64,000 bases of DNA, taken from contig NW_004454193.1 in assembly GCF_000283155.1 (NCBI RefSeq), forward strand, positions 13,962,010-14,026,009, given 5' to 3'. Numbering within the stretch: position 1 is the stretch's first letter; each line of letters opens with the position of its first letter. The position numbers and the translations under genes are program-made. Shown in pieces: positions 45,780-58,143 of this stretch. This DNA is from Ceratotherium simum simum. Its lineage: Eukaryota > Chordata > Mammalia > Perissodactyla > Rhinocerotidae. A model generated the notes under the pieces. It did no database searches. It was not told the DNA's origin and worked only from the letters and a program-made list of their open reading frames with translations.

Positions 45780-46135
45780 ATCATTTTTCCTTCATTCTGA
45801 GTTCCATGAGGACTGCTATTCCTGCCCCTGGGTTCCATGTAGCTCCTCATTCACAGCATCTTTACTTTCATTCTCAGATTATTAGACTGTTCATCATTCA
45901 TGGCTAAACTCAATGTCAATGCTGCTAGGAGGTGTCCTCTAATCTCTCAAACCCAAATTAATCATTCTTTCACCTCTACTCTCTCAGAATTGCATTTATG
46001 AATTTATTAATTTTACCCTATCATAATTTATTACTAATAAATCAGTCCTCTCCCACGATAAAGTTCCATTAAGATAGTGATTAGTTCTTGTGTATATTTG
46101 TGTATTCTAAATATCCGTTACATGACCAGATAAAA
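45780..46135 (+). mobile_element. L2 LINE 3' region, diverged
   Basis: 'ctcagaattgcatttatgaa', 'cacgataaagttccattaag' and 'gtgtatatttgtgtattcta' then aatatccgttacatgacc follow the L2 3' end (…agactgtaagctcc…). Confidence 0.48.
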
Positions 46136-46189
46136 ATAAATAATTATTAAAACCTTACTGCTAAACACAATGCCAGATTTTTAAAATAT

Positions 46190-46330
46190 AGCTTGAAACT
46201 ATTAATACAACTACCTTACGAGAAAATTCTAATTCCCATTTCATAAGTAAGAAAACAGAATTTGAAAAATATATGTAACTAGTTAATGGTGGAACTAAGA
46301 TTCAAATAAAGATCTTTCTGATTCCAATGT
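46190..46330 (-). mobile_element. MIR SINE, antisense
   Basis: 'tacaactaccttacgagaaa', 'attcccatttcataagtaag' and 'ggtggaactaagattcaaat' are the reversed MIR core. Confidence 0.62.
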
Positions 46331-47271
46331 TTATGCACCTCAATAATTCCTGAAATGAATTTTCATTCCTGGTTTGATGGTCTAACCAAGATGAAAGGCT
46401 GACCTTGGATCACAAAATTTTGTTTATATTAACACGAGATGAACTAAGCTATGGTTTTATTGATGGTCCTTAACAAGACTTTGATAGTGTCTGTAATCTT
46501 TCTTCTTTAGCAGCTTGGGAAATCTTTCCTGTAAACACTTCAAAGAGAGTAAGGTTATCTCATCTCATAAACAATTCTCTGCATATCTGTCTGAAAGAAA
46601 GGTCAAGTTACAAAAAGAAAAGCAGCGACATAGACATTGTATTATGTTTCTATGGGATCTTGTGTGTTAAGTGCCCATTGATGAAAGTGAAGGTGATAAG
46701 TTTATTCTCTTAAGTGGAGTCGGAGGCTCAGTGTCCGTTGTGTGTTCATTCAGATTCCATTAATTCAAGAAGTCCTGGCAATTTAAAATACTCCATTCTA
46801 ATGATGTCAGAAGAAAAAGGGTTTAATAATCCAACAAGGATTCTAAACAAGACTCAGGTTGCAGAAAACTATTTTAGAAAATTAAATTATGCTTCACCTA
46901 CATTTAATAATCTGTACATTCTACACAGGTATCATGCCTTCCTGTTCTCAATACTTTGCTCAAATGGTTCTGAATTACTAAACAAAATTTACCGTTCCTA
47001 GCACTACTGAAAACTTTGCTTCTCCAAGCACCATATCCACTGCAAGATCCAGCCCCATCACTTTGTCCTCCAACAGTCTTTCCTTCTTTCTGCAGGACAA
47101 AGTGATCAAACTATCTTTCAAATTTCTAAATCGTTATATTCCCTCTCTCCCTTATGAACTGGAATGGAACTAACACAGTTTAAACAAATACTCTGAGCCT
47201 GGAATTTAGCTTAACATTCCTTTTGACCATCACATATATCTGAGGCTCACACAAAGAGATGACACCATTGT
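46331..47271. other. Unique intergenic DNA
   Basis: A plus frame of 95 codons (46714-47001) is the only sizeable one; no domain or repeat identified. Confidence 0.4.
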
Positions 47272-47290
47272 CCAAAACACACTTTTTTTT

Positions 47291-47480
47291 CTTTTTGGTG
47301 AAGAAGATTGTCTCTGAGGCAACATCCGTGCCAATCTTCCTCTATTTTTGTATGTGGGACGCCATCACAGCATGGCCTGATAAGTGATGCGTAAGTCTGT
47401 GCCTGGGATCTGAACACATGAACCCTCAGGCCACCAAAGAGGAGTGCATGAACCCAACCACTATGCCACTGAGTTGGCCT
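47291..47480 (-). mobile_element. ERE SINE, type B, antisense (first of a stacked pair)
   Basis: 'gattgtctctgaggcaacat', 'ggacgccatcacagcatggc' and 'ccactgagttggcct' are a worn reversed ERE. It is preceded by ccaaaacacac + T run (47272-47290) and followed by ccaaaatgcacattttttt (47481-47499). Confidence 0.9.
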
Positions 47481-47499
47481 CCAAAATGCACATTTTTTT

Positions 47500-47683
47500 G
47501 TGTGTGTGTGAGGAAGATTGGCCCTGGGCTAACATCCGCGCCCATCTTCCTCTACTTTTTTAATGGGATGCTGCCATAACGTGGCTTGACAAGGGGTGCA
47601 TAGGTCTTTGCCCGGGAACCTGTGAACCGTGGGTGGCCAAAATGGAGCATGTGAACTTAACTGCTATGCCACTGTGTCAACCC
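47500..47683 (-). mobile_element. ERE SINE, type B, antisense (second of a stacked pair)
   Basis: 'gaagattggccctgggctaa', 'gggatgctgccataacgtgg' and 'gccactgtgtcaacc' are a reversed ERE. It is followed by a third copy of the flank, ccaaaacacacatttttt (47684-47701). Both SINEs therefore used the same T-rich site and share orientation. Confidence 0.9.
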
Positions 47684-47701
47684 CCAAAACACACATTTTT
47701 T

Positions 47702-49232
47702 AAATGCAAGAATTGAGATTTGAATCCAGGCCTGACTTCAAATGCTATTCATTTTAATTTTGCCATCTTGTTGCCTGTGGACTGGAACCATGAGCAGTTG
47801 ATTTCTGTATCTAATTACAACATTTATCACAAGGCCCCGCATGTGGTAGATCCTAGATAGAAGCAAATTAAGTGCTGAAACACATTATTGCTGCACATAA
47901 ACCTACATGGTTTGTCTTATCTATTCAGTAAAGCAACCTCGCAGTTCTCATCTAAATATCAAAGTTGATTCTCACCACACTTTATTAGTAACTTACTGGC
48001 CTTGTTACTGAGTTGTTAAGGAGAATAAAGCAGCATACCTTCCCTGAAACAAAACCCATATTCAAATATTTTAAGATGTTTAATAATTCAGGTATTTTAT
48101 TACTTCAACACAACCAGCTCTTAAGACATAATTATTGCAAATTAGTGAAGTTGGTTTGACAAGTGCCTGTGACCAGTCAGCAAGAGAGTCATTCATGACC
48201 ATGTTGAGAGCCACCAAATCTCACCAGTGCTATCATCAGTAGGAGAAACACCAACCCACCCAGTCCTTCGTATGCCCTTTAAATCATATGCTTATTTGTG
48301 GAAGATGCAAAGACTGTCACAAGAACGCAGAGCTGACACCGAGAGAGCACAGAAGTCTTAAAATTTTATGATCCCCTTGCAAAACTGAAATTCACAAGCC
48401 CTTTGGGTCTTTGGTGAAGTCACTGACAGTGCTGGGCCCAGCTGAGAGGTGGAGTCACAGTGCCAGAAAATTCAGAACACCACTCCAGGGGCCCAGGCAA
48501 GCCCGTAAGTGGCCTGACAAACCTAGGGTGGAGGATGACAGCACTTACAGCACCCTTAGGAGCTCTGTAAATGTTGTTTTCCAGAATCCAACAGAGTACT
48601 GCTTAAGGTTTACCATACACACCAGCACACCCCTTCGCACAACCACATAAAAACACCTGCCAGCACTCACTACCCCTCTACTTTCCTCTCGTCCTCTTCC
48701 TCTCTCATTGTCAGCATTTCTTAAAAGCCAACTTAGATGGAAAAGCAAGCCGGAAGCAGACAGAATTTCTGCAAACAAATGAGGGTAATGTTTTCAAGAG
48801 AAGCCTTATTTAGGATCCACTGAAAAATGAACTAATTAGAAAGGTGGCAAAGCTAAGATATCTACTAGATTTTCAAGAGTATTGAAGAAGAAAAAATATC
48901 TAAAGGTACAGAGTACAGTGCCTGGCACAGCGTAGGATGTTCAATAATTGTTCAATAAAGAAACAAATGGGCATGGTATAGTACTGAGGGAGTTTAGTTT
49001 AGAGTTTTTTGTTTGTTTATTTTATGTTCTATGGGTGATTATATAACATTTGAACTGCAATGATAAAGGCAGAGAATATTTTAACCAGTTGTATTTGTCT
49101 GCTAATATTTCTCCTTCCTTTGAAAACTGAGTGTCTTGTTCAGAGGCACTACATTACAAAATGTGTCATGACGTGAACAAAAGCTAGCTTAAAAAAAAAA
49201 CAAACAGATTAACAAGCAGAAAAAACTGAATT
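47702..49232. other. Mostly unique DNA
   Basis: No gene. A short L2-like terminus (cagtgcctggcacagcgtag, ttcaataattgttcaataaa) lies at about 48915-48960 in sense orientation. Confidence 0.42.
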
Positions 49233-49244
49233 CCTAGGACAAAG

Positions 49245-49464
49245 TTTTTTTTTTTTTTTTTTTAAGATTTTATTTATTTTATTTTTTCCCCCCAAAGCCC
49301 CAGTGGATAGTTGTATGTCGTAGCTGCACATCCTTCTAGTTGCTTTATGTGGGACTCGGCCTCAGAATGAACGGAGAAGCGGTGCCTCGATGCACACCCG
49401 GGATCCGAACCCAGGCCACCAGCATCGCAGCGCGCGCACTTAACCACCAAGCCACGGGGCCGGC
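49245..49464 (-). mobile_element. ERE SINE, type A, antisense
   Basis: A T run and ttaagattttatttatttta, then 'ccagtggatagttgtatgtc', 'gatccgaacccaggcc' and 'gccacggggccggcc'. The flanks cctaggacaaag (49233-49244) and cctaggacaacg (49465-49476) differ at one base. Confidence 0.94.
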
Positions 49465-49476
49465 CCTAGGACAACG

Positions 49477-50659
49477 TTTTTGATTCAACAATAAAGAGAT
49501 CCTCTATCTTCCTGAATCTTAGAAAGATAGATTAGAAGTTTCACCTTCATGTGATATTTAACTTGTAAAAATGGGTTAAATATACAACATGTTTTTTGCC
49601 AACTATGGAGAGTTTAGGTCTGATGTGGTAGTTCCATGAATCTTCAAGAACCTGACTATGGCTCTTAAAATCATCATTCAAGGTGACTGCTAGAACTCCA
49701 ACCATCATGTCCGTGTGTCAAGCAGCATAACAGAAGAAGGAAAAAAAGAAACAGAGGTCAAGTATTTCCCTATACAAGACTCAGAAACCCTGTGACCCTT
49801 CCATTTTCACCTCATTAAGGAGAACTCAGTTGCTGAGACAAAACTAGATGGGAAATGTACCCTTTGTTCATGATTAGTCTGTGGTCAGCCAAAAATTTGG
49901 GTTTTTTTAATATATTATTAAGGAAGACGGGTAAAACAAATCTTGAAGTAGCCAAATAAATGTCTTGACAACAACTAGCATAGCATATACTAGAAGGTCT
50001 GCATCTTGGGCATTCCACTCCACCAGGACGATGTCTTGAGACGTAAACTTATACTCCTGGCTTTCCCTTGGATAGGAAAGATGAAGACCCACACAGTGAA
50101 GCTATGGTCGATGTAGAGCTTTACATAACATGCTTTCTGTTAGCCATGTTCCTCCCAAGGGAAAGCATCCTAAGGTAAAACAGTATTTATCTCTTGTGCC
50201 AAGAATGAGAAGAGTCAGCTGGTAAATTGGTGCTATTTGTACTTTTCTTCTTTGTCCATAAGTCAAGTATTTGTTTTCCTATTTAAATGACTAAAGTTAG
50301 AGCATGTTTAATTCTGTTAAATGTGAGGATTGGCCAACAAGATTTAAAATTGAATATTGGTAATTTACTTACCTAATCATTCTATACAACAAAATTCTCA
50401 GACACTCCCCTACCCCCAACATACACATACACTTAATTCCCTGAATGTTACACTTCCTTATTTTCCAAGAATAAAACGGAAGGTTATTCAAGGAGAATAC
50501 AGTTTCCAGGTATTTGAAATAATCTATATAATTTAAAAATATTTTATATAACCTTTATTATATTTAAGAAAACAACTACATGTTTATAGCTTCTACACAG
50601 GAAATAATTAGTGATATTGGAACATAACTGTAAAATAATGTTTCAAGTTACAGGATTCT
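49477..50659. other. Unique intergenic DNA
   Basis: Nothing recognised; frames up to 67 codons. Confidence 0.4.
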
Positions 50660-50790
50660 AGACTAGCCTCTGCCTCTAACTTGTTCTATCCCTTGGGCAA
50701 GTTAGATAAATTCTCTGGGGTCTATTTCCTCATCTGTAAAATTAAGAGGGTGTTAGTTTCCTTTGGGTCCTTTTCAGCTATTACACTCCA
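50660..50790 (+). mobile_element. MIR SINE
   Basis: 'gcctctgcctctaacttgtt', 'ccttgggcaagttagataaa' and 'tttcctcatctgtaaaatta' are the MIR core in sense orientation. Confidence 0.75.
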
Positions 50791-52045
50791 CGGATACATG
50801 AGTTTTTGTTGTCACTTTCAATCAAGTTTAATATTCTTCAAGAACCCATCTCTTCACCTTTGGAATTTTGTTTGATTTTGTGCGTCTTAAATTTATGTCT
50901 AGACCTCATGGTCACAGTATTCCCCAGTCCTTATTCTAGTTTTATACTTAGAGTCAGCAAAGGGTTTATTTTTAGCAATTTCCCAAAGGAATTGGAAGAG
51001 AGTCTCATCTTTGGCTCATTACCTCTGAGAGCCTGTTCACTGATGCCTGCTGTTTTTACACTATGTGCCCAGCTCCTGCCTGTAATTGTCACCAAGGTCA
51101 ACACAGGTTCGTCACCTCTGTCAAATGGGGGAATCAAAGTGAGTTTTCTCATGTTGAAAGCTGACTTGGGTTTGGGTCCCTAGGGCTTGAGGTTATTCAA
51201 CACAGACTAAATAAGGAAATGCCACACTAAACAACTACAAAACACACACACACACACACACAGGGGCTTAGTAGTTGCACTTTCATTTCTAACTCTTTCA
51301 AATTAAAGTTCTTAGTAAAAGGAAATCATGGCTGCCTTCAGATGTAGAGTTTCATAGTACTTGTGCTTATATCAGAAGAAGACAAGCAGGTGCACATGTT
51401 CTTGAATACTGGTTGTCTTCTATTTCTATGAAGTTGCAGACCTGATATCCCAATTGGAAGCTCAGCTAGAGAGCAGAGGTGAAAATAAGAATGAATTAGA
51501 GGCAGATGACTCCAGTAATGGGTCTGGGGTTCTTTCAGTTGTCAAGATAAAGTAGACTATGCTTCCTATTTCACAGATGTTAGACTATAGCTCCATAATA
51601 AAGCTTGATATACTCTCAAGCCACACACCTACTGGCCATGCCATAGGCACTTGGCTGAGATCTTGGCAACCATGGTAACACCCAATCTCCTTCTTGCTCC
51701 ATCAATAATCTCCTATCTGTGTGAGCCCCATGTTATTTCTGCTTTTGACTTCCAGATTTGAACTGAAGATTACTTTCTAGTATATTTAATCTTGATTTTA
51801 TTTTTCTCAAAAGATGTTGCCTTTTGCTTACGGATAAAATCAGGAGAAAGCTTTGAATATTCCCAACTGTCTCAGTAATGAACAGATATTATATTTTGTA
51901 ATTTGAAGTTTTCAAATTGATTTTCTAGGTAGAAATGTAAATCCATGAGATTCTCTTTAAATTAAAACTTTAGCTGCCCTTTGTAGTAAAAAGGGAAAAA
52001 AATATTATTTATTTAAGATATCCTGTGTGATCAGGCCAGATATAT
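50791..52045. other. Unique DNA with one dinucleotide array
   Basis: The longest plus frame (125 codons, 50806-51183) and a 73-codon frame opposite it lack motifs. The (CA)n tract is at 51242-51262. Confidence 0.4.
51242..51262. repeat. (AC)n microsatellite
   Basis: About ten uninterrupted units. Confidence 0.92.
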
Positions 52046-52063
52046 GATAAATATTGTTTCTTT

Positions 52064-52313
52064 CTTTTTTTTTTTTTTTTTGTGAGGAAGATCAGCCCTG
52101 TGCTAACATCTGCCAAGCCTCCTCATTTTTTGCTGAGGAAGACTGGCCCTGGGCTAACATCCATGCCCATCTTCCTTCACTTTATATGGGACGCCACCAC
52201 ATCACGGCTTGCCAAGCGGTGCGTCGGTGTGCGCCCAGGATCCGAGCCGGGGAACCCCGGGCTGCCGCAGCAGAGCACGCACAATTAACCGCTTGCGCCA
52301 CCGGGCAGGCCCC
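52064..52313 (-). mobile_element. ERE SINE, type B, antisense, well-preserved duplication
   Basis: A T run, two tail units ('gatcagccctgtgctaacat', 'gactggccctgggctaacat'), 'gggacgccaccacatcacgg' and a head ending 'gccaccgggcaggcccc'. The 18-bp flanks gataaatattgtttcttt at 52046-52063 and 52314-52331 are identical, which suggests a comparatively recent insertion. Confidence 0.95.
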
Positions 52314-52331
52314 GATAAATATTGTTTCTTT

Positions 52332-54043
52332 AATCTTCACATAAAGTAAGTTATGAACCTGCTTCATAGGAGATGAAACTAAGATGGTGGAAGATTATAA
52401 ATTTAAGGTTACTCAGCCCCTAAAAGAGTATGATTATATTTCATATTCATGTGTAGCTTAAAACCTGGGCTCTTGCCATCAGCCTGATTATGGCAATTCT
52501 AACTTGCTCACCTAATGCCAGTCGGCCAGGTAGGCCTTTCTTTAACGATCTCACTAGCCACTTGCCCCACTGCTTCTTCTTTATGCCAGTCTGCTATTAC
52601 TGACAATTCTCTGGACTCTTTTTACTTCTTTGTTTTGTCAACATACTCAGGGTCCTGCATTTGATCCTGCCTATGACCTCTGGGGCCAGTATACTTGACT
52701 TTTCCTGAAGACTTGGAATCACTCTGCATTATTGGTATTTTGTGCTAGCTCAAATAAGAACTCCTGCTAAGTCAGGATTTCTCACCAACCATGATCACGA
52801 CCTGGTTTCATTAGCCAGGTCCTTGCTGAATCAAGGTCTTGGGCAGCTGAAAAGCAGGACCATTTACACACTGGCCATATACCTTCCCTCTTTATTTATT
52901 TTTATACTTTAATCTTTTTTAAAAAAAACTGTATCCCTATTTATTTATTTTAAGAATGTCAACTTGCGAACTTTCAGATTTTTTTTAATCATTGCTTTTG
53001 GAAAGCCAGGAAATTTTGCTGACTGATACAGCTGAATATCATCAACTAGAAATATTATTTTGGGGAAGAGAGTTTATACATTTCACTCCTTTTTTTATCA
53101 GTGTTGAACTGCAAAGGGTGGAAAATTGAATCATACACTACTCTCTGGTCAACAAATGTGCCCATGTTAGCAATGCTTTATGATGGCTTTTCGGAGCTGT
53201 AGCAAGTCCAATCCATGATTAAATACAAATTTTAACCTTCTTGCTTCACACAGAAAATGAGATTTGTGCCGTGGACTTTTTTCTGGATGGTGAACCCAGC
53301 AGAAAGTCTCATCTTGCCATCCAGTTTTCCTTTCTACTATTTCTATTTGCATTCCATTAGCATAGCATTGAAAAATGAAAACCACCAAATATTTCTTTTT
53401 CATAACTGAGCAGTGAGAGAAACAGAATATCCTTCACTCTTTTCAACTGCCTATTACTTTAGGATAAGGGCTGTGTGGCACATTAAATGATTACAAATTG
53501 ATTTTTCTTGAGCTTACAGTCTTTCTATATTCCCTGTTTCTAACCATACATATTATATGAGAAGCAAAGCATTCTGAAATCTATATTAGCATTATGTGTA
53601 AACTCATATATCACTGAAAAGTGTGCACATGACATCTAATAAGTGTCCCATCTCTTTTGAAAGTTGGCTACTTAATAGGTCTTATCCAACATTCTATGTA
53701 GATATATTTCTTTGCCACAATTCACACTGCATAGAGATTAATGCCCTAATTCAGCCTTAATCAAAATTTCTTTATGATGTTAATGCCCTGATATGAGAAC
53801 AGGCATTTTAGAAAAGTCATGTTTAAATAGTTAATGTAAAGTACAACATATCCAACCTCTGAGGCTAAATAGTGCCTCTTCGATCATAAAAACCTTTCTA
53901 AAAAATAGCACACTTGTATTGGCTCAAAATATTGAGGTATTCGAAATGGATGTATTCAAGAATTTGCATAAGGAATTTTCTTTCAGGGTTACAAAACTGT
54001 ACACTTAATGAGGACCTATGGATTGTGATAATGCAGTAGAGTC
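52332..54043. other. Unique intergenic DNA
   Basis: 1.7 kb. The part at 52890-52985 is T/A-rich (tttatttatt repeated). No gene or named repeat. Confidence 0.42.
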
Positions 54044-54060
54044 CAAATTGTGTTGTGTCA

Positions 54061-54269
54061 TGGCCGGCCCCGTGGCTTAGTGGTTAAGTGCGCGTGCTCC
54101 GCTGCTGGCATCCCGGGTTCGGATCCCGGGAGCGCACTGACGCACCGCTTCTCCGGCCATGCTGAGGCCGCGTCCCACGTACAGCAACTAGAAGCATGTG
54201 CAGCTATGACATACAACTATGTACTGGGGCTTTGGGGGAAAAAATAAATAAGTAAAAAAAAAAAAAAAA
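54061..54269 (+). mobile_element. ERE SINE, type A, well-preserved duplication
   Basis: Starts tggccggccccgtggcttag, with B-box-like 'ggttcggatcccgg', 'ccggccatgctgaggccgcg' and a long A tail (54254-54269). The 17-bp flanks caaattgtgttgtgtca at 54044-54060 and 54270-54286 are identical. A 65-codon frame within is the SINE read through. Confidence 0.95.
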
Positions 54270-54286
54270 CAAATTGTGTTGTGTCA

Positions 54287-56099
54287 ATGTATATTTTTAC
54301 CCAAAAATGTATACTGAAATTGAATGTGTGAAAGACAGAGTGTGCGTGCACTGATTGGAGTGCTGGTGGAGATATGAGTTAATTTATGTGAAATGACCCA
54401 AAGAATGTGCTCAATCTTCTTAAAAAGAAAAAGAAAAAAAACTGACCATGCATTTACCATTAACCCAGCTGCCAACTTGTGATTAGTGTATCATTGCTTA
54501 CTTGCTTCAATCCTGAATACATTTACTTCCTGAAATAGCCCTGCAGGGCTCTAGATTTTTAACTTACAGTGGAATTCACCTGTCCGAGCCTAAAAAGAAG
54601 GTAAGCCACAGCTTTGGCAGCATGGCTGCAAGTTACGTTGTTTAGTTCTTTTTTTTTTTTTTTTTTACATATTGGGGTGTATGAGGACAGATATATGTTC
54701 TCTTTTCCCCAGAGAACATGTAGATGAAGCTCTACGAAATTGTTCTGGCCATACATCCTGGTGGCTGAGAATGTCCTGCTAGAATAGGCCACTCCGGACA
54801 CAGATGAATGGAATGGTCTACTGTGAAAGGCTGTGTCCTGGGAGCCAGAACTAGGACAGGACATCCTAGTATCCCACCTAAGCCAGTCTGGATTGGAAAC
54901 ATTTGGATGGAAGAGGGTAACCAAAAAGCCTCTCATCAGAATATAAAACAAAAGAATTATAATAAAAAAGTAAAAGGTTTTCCAAGGAAAGCCTCAAGGC
55001 TGGAAATGGGGAGCAAAGACAATGTCTTAGAAGTAGAACTGCTCTCTCAACATTTTTCCCTAGACTATCACCCCCTCTCCATATCACTCAGTCATCTGTT
55101 TGCGAATCACAGAATGCGAACAAGAGCAACCTGTCTTAAATGATATCCCAACCAGAGAAGGGTGAGGTCTGTTTAGATAAAAGTGTCTGGAGTGTTGATC
55201 TTCACCCAGGTCAGTGTTCTCTGCGTGGTCCTGGATGAACACTGACAAGTTCTTGTTCTCTGACTTATACTTGGCTAATTTCCTGTGGTAAACGGAGTCT
55301 TTCTGAACAGGATTGACTGTTTTTCTGCTTTCCGACTCCCAATCTCTTTCCAGTCCAGGATCATCTTTAAAGACACCAGATAAAAGTCTTTGAAATTTAA
55401 TCACTCACACCCTCAAATACTGTAGTCATGCCTTCATGATCAACTCCCTAACAAAAGCCACACGTGAGATTAACATTGAACATTTCTATGCGTCTTAGGT
55501 TGGACTCAACCAGAAGCTGATGCTGGGTGAAAGATTCGGGTACTACAGGTGTGTATTAAGGAATTGCTCCCAGGAGGAACTAGGGAGGGAGTGTGGAGGG
55601 CTAGAACAGAAAAGGGAAAAGCCAAAGAAAGGCGTGATTTCAGGTGAAGTCCGAGATGCAATGCGATCCCCAGTGGAACTTTTAAGAAGAAATTATACCT
55701 AAGTTTGTCCCACTTTGAGGCAAAGGAGATGGGCTTTTATGCTTCCCCACTAGCCATTGGTTATGGGATACTCTGGAGTTGGGGGGGACAGTAAAACTCT
55801 CAGGTGCTTCTGGATCTTCCCTTGGTTATGGAGGTTTCTGTGCCCAAGATCCAGCCTCAGAAGTTCTGGGTGCAAGCTGTTAACAACAAAGCTAAGTGAT
55901 GGGTTCAAAAAGGTGATAAAATGGATCTCATGGATCTAAGTGGGGTACTAACCAAGTTCCACTGTTATATGGATTTAATTTGCGGAAAATAAAACGATTT
56001 CCAGGTGACTGAGGAGTGGGTAGCATACCATAATATTCTTTTATGTAGTTATTACTTCATAAACCAAATTTCTCAGAATTTTAATTCTGAGTCTTAATA
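54287..56099. other. Unique DNA with a T tract of possible retroposed origin
   Basis: A T run at 54648-54666 borders a minus-strand frame of 130 codons (54559-54951) that I cannot assign. The rest (55000-56100) shows no repeat or exon. Confidence 0.38.
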
Positions 56100-56200
56100 C
56101 GAGTAGCCAGTTTTCTTAAGTCACACAGCTTAGGTCAGGACCAACGTGCTAGACTGAGTTAAGAACCTGGCACCTTTCCACTGGGCCCCTGGGCTATTCT
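56100..56200 (-). mobile_element. Possible MIR fragment, antisense
   Basis: 'ttaagtcacacagcttaggt' and 'ggcacctttccactgggc' resemble the right part of a reversed MIR. Confidence 0.4.
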
Positions 56201-56859
56201 CCATATACAGTGCTTGACATCCACTGGATATTTTTGTAGTTGCCACAGATACCATTTAGAATCCTGAATGGCAGTGATGTCCACATGGTACAAGTAAGAG
56301 TTAATCATGTCCCAATCTTCTGATTAACTCCCACTGTTTCACTTCAGTGGGAAACAGACAACCTGAAATTAAAGTGAATGTCAAAAGAGAGCAGTTGATT
56401 CTAAGAGTAGTTGATTCTAAGTGCATATTGACTTTCTTTTCCTTCTTTTTTAACATCAGAAGTTTTAACATTTAGATCAGACTATATATTATTAGACACA
56501 GTCTTTTTCAAATCAGAATATTGATTAATAATACCCTCTAAACTGTTTTTACCAGTAAAAATAAGCATTTTAATTATATTAAACATTGATAGACAGACAG
56601 AAATAGATGTTTGTGCATAGATGGTGGCTTTGGAATGTACTAAAATAAGTACTATTTCTATTCAAGTAAAGGGTGGGTTTAGCACCTTTATAGAAACTAG
56701 ACTGAGATTTGATACATTTAAGTACTCAATGTGGATAGCCAAATCTGTCACTTGCTTTATCAGAACCAGACTGATGACTTCAATAGGGCTTTTAGGCTCA
56801 AGTCTAACTATGAAATGATTCAAATTCTTCCCATGCCAGATGCATAGTTCATAGAGTCA
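56201..56859. other. Unique intergenic DNA
   Basis: Nothing recognised. Near-direct repeat 'gagcagttgattctaag' / 'gagtagttgattctaag' at about 56388-56422. Confidence 0.4.
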
Positions 56860-57010
56860 TCACATTTTAGAGAAGGAAGGAGCTTTAGGGCCTATCTGGC
56901 CCAGCTGATTCCATAGTCCATGTAGACAAACTGAGATGCAGAAATGGGAAATAACTTGCCCACAGGAAAATAACAAATGTGTTCTCAAAATTTCTGGCAA
57001 AGAGTGACCT
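56860..57010 (-). mobile_element. MIR-like SINE fragment, antisense
   Basis: 'cattttagagaaggaaggag', 'cctatctggcccagctgatt', 'gacaaactgagatgcagaaa' and 'gggaaataacttgcccacag' resemble a reversed MIR-family core; the exact family is uncertain. Confidence 0.42.
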
Positions 57011-57145
57011 TTCCAAGACTTGAATTTCTATGTTAATGGTAGGCTTTACCATATTTCATCAGGATTCCTAAAACATCAAACCAATTTCAGGTTCGCTCTC
57101 CTCCAATCCGTTCTACATACTATACAAGCCCTAATGCTGGTCCTT

Positions 57146-57193
57146 TGTTTTTTTTTTTTTTTTATTTATTTTTTTTTTTAAATTTTTTGTTTA
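57146..57193 (-). mobile_element. T-rich border of a probable L1 (poly-A tail of a minus-strand element)
   Basis: T runs with tatttatt breaks directly before the assembly gap. The sequence on the far side of the gap is antisense L1, so this is best read as its 3' A tail. Confidence 0.5.
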
Positions 57194-58143
57194 NNNNNNN
57201 NNNNNNNNNNNNNNNNNNNNNNNNNNNNNNNNNNNNNNNNNNNNNNNNNNNNNNNNNNNNNNNNNNNNNNNNNNNNNNNNNNNNNNNNNNNNNNNNNNNN
57301 NNNNNNNNNNNNNNNNNNNNNNNNNNNNNNNNNNNNNNNNNNNNNNNNNNNNNNNNNNNNNNNNNNNNNNNNNNNNNNNNNNNNNNNNNNNNNNNNNNNN
57401 NNNNNNNNNNNNNNNNNNNNNNNNNNNNNNNNNNNNNNNNNNNNNNNNNNNNNNNNNNNNNNNNNNNNNNNNNNNNNNNNNNNNNNNNNNNNNNNNNNNN
57501 NNNNNNNNNNNNNNNNNNNNNNNNNNNNNNNNNNNNNNNNNNNNNNNNNNNNNNNNNNNNNNNNNNNNNNNNNNNNNNNNNNNNNNNNNNNNNNNNNNNN
57601 NNNNNNNNNNNNNNNNNNNNNNNNNNNNNNNNNNNNNNNNNNNNNNNNNNNNNNNNNNNNNNNNNNNNNNNNNNNNNNNNNNNNNNNNNNNNNNNNNNNN
57701 NNNNNNNNNNNNNNNNNNNNNNNNNNNNNNNNNNNNNNNNNNNNNNNNNNNNNNNNNNNNNNNNNNNNNNNNNNNNNNNNNNNNNNNNNNNNNNNNNNNN
57801 NNNNNNNNNNNNNNNNNNNNNNNNNNNNNNNNNNNNNNNNNNNNNNNNNNNNNNNNNNNNNNNNNNNNNNNNNNNNNNNNNNNNNNNNNNNNNNNNNNNN
57901 NNNNNNNNNNNNNNNNNNNNNNNNNNNNNNNNNNNNNNNNNNNNNNNNNNNNNNNNNNNNNNNNNNNNNNNNNNNNNNNNNNNNNNNNNNNNNNNNNNNN
58001 NNNNNNNNNNNNNNNNNNNNNNNNNNNNNNNNNNNNNNNNNNNNNNNNNNNNNNNNNNNNNNNNNNNNNNNNNNNNNNNNNNNNNNNNNNNNNNNNNNNN
58101 NNNNNNNNNNNNNNNNNNNNNNNNNNNNNNNNNNNNNNNNNNN
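57194..58143. other. Assembly gap (950 N)
   Basis: 950 consecutive N. Apparent open frames of 329-354 codons across it are artefacts of unread bases. The flanks suggest the missing bases are L1 3' sequence. Confidence 0.99.
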
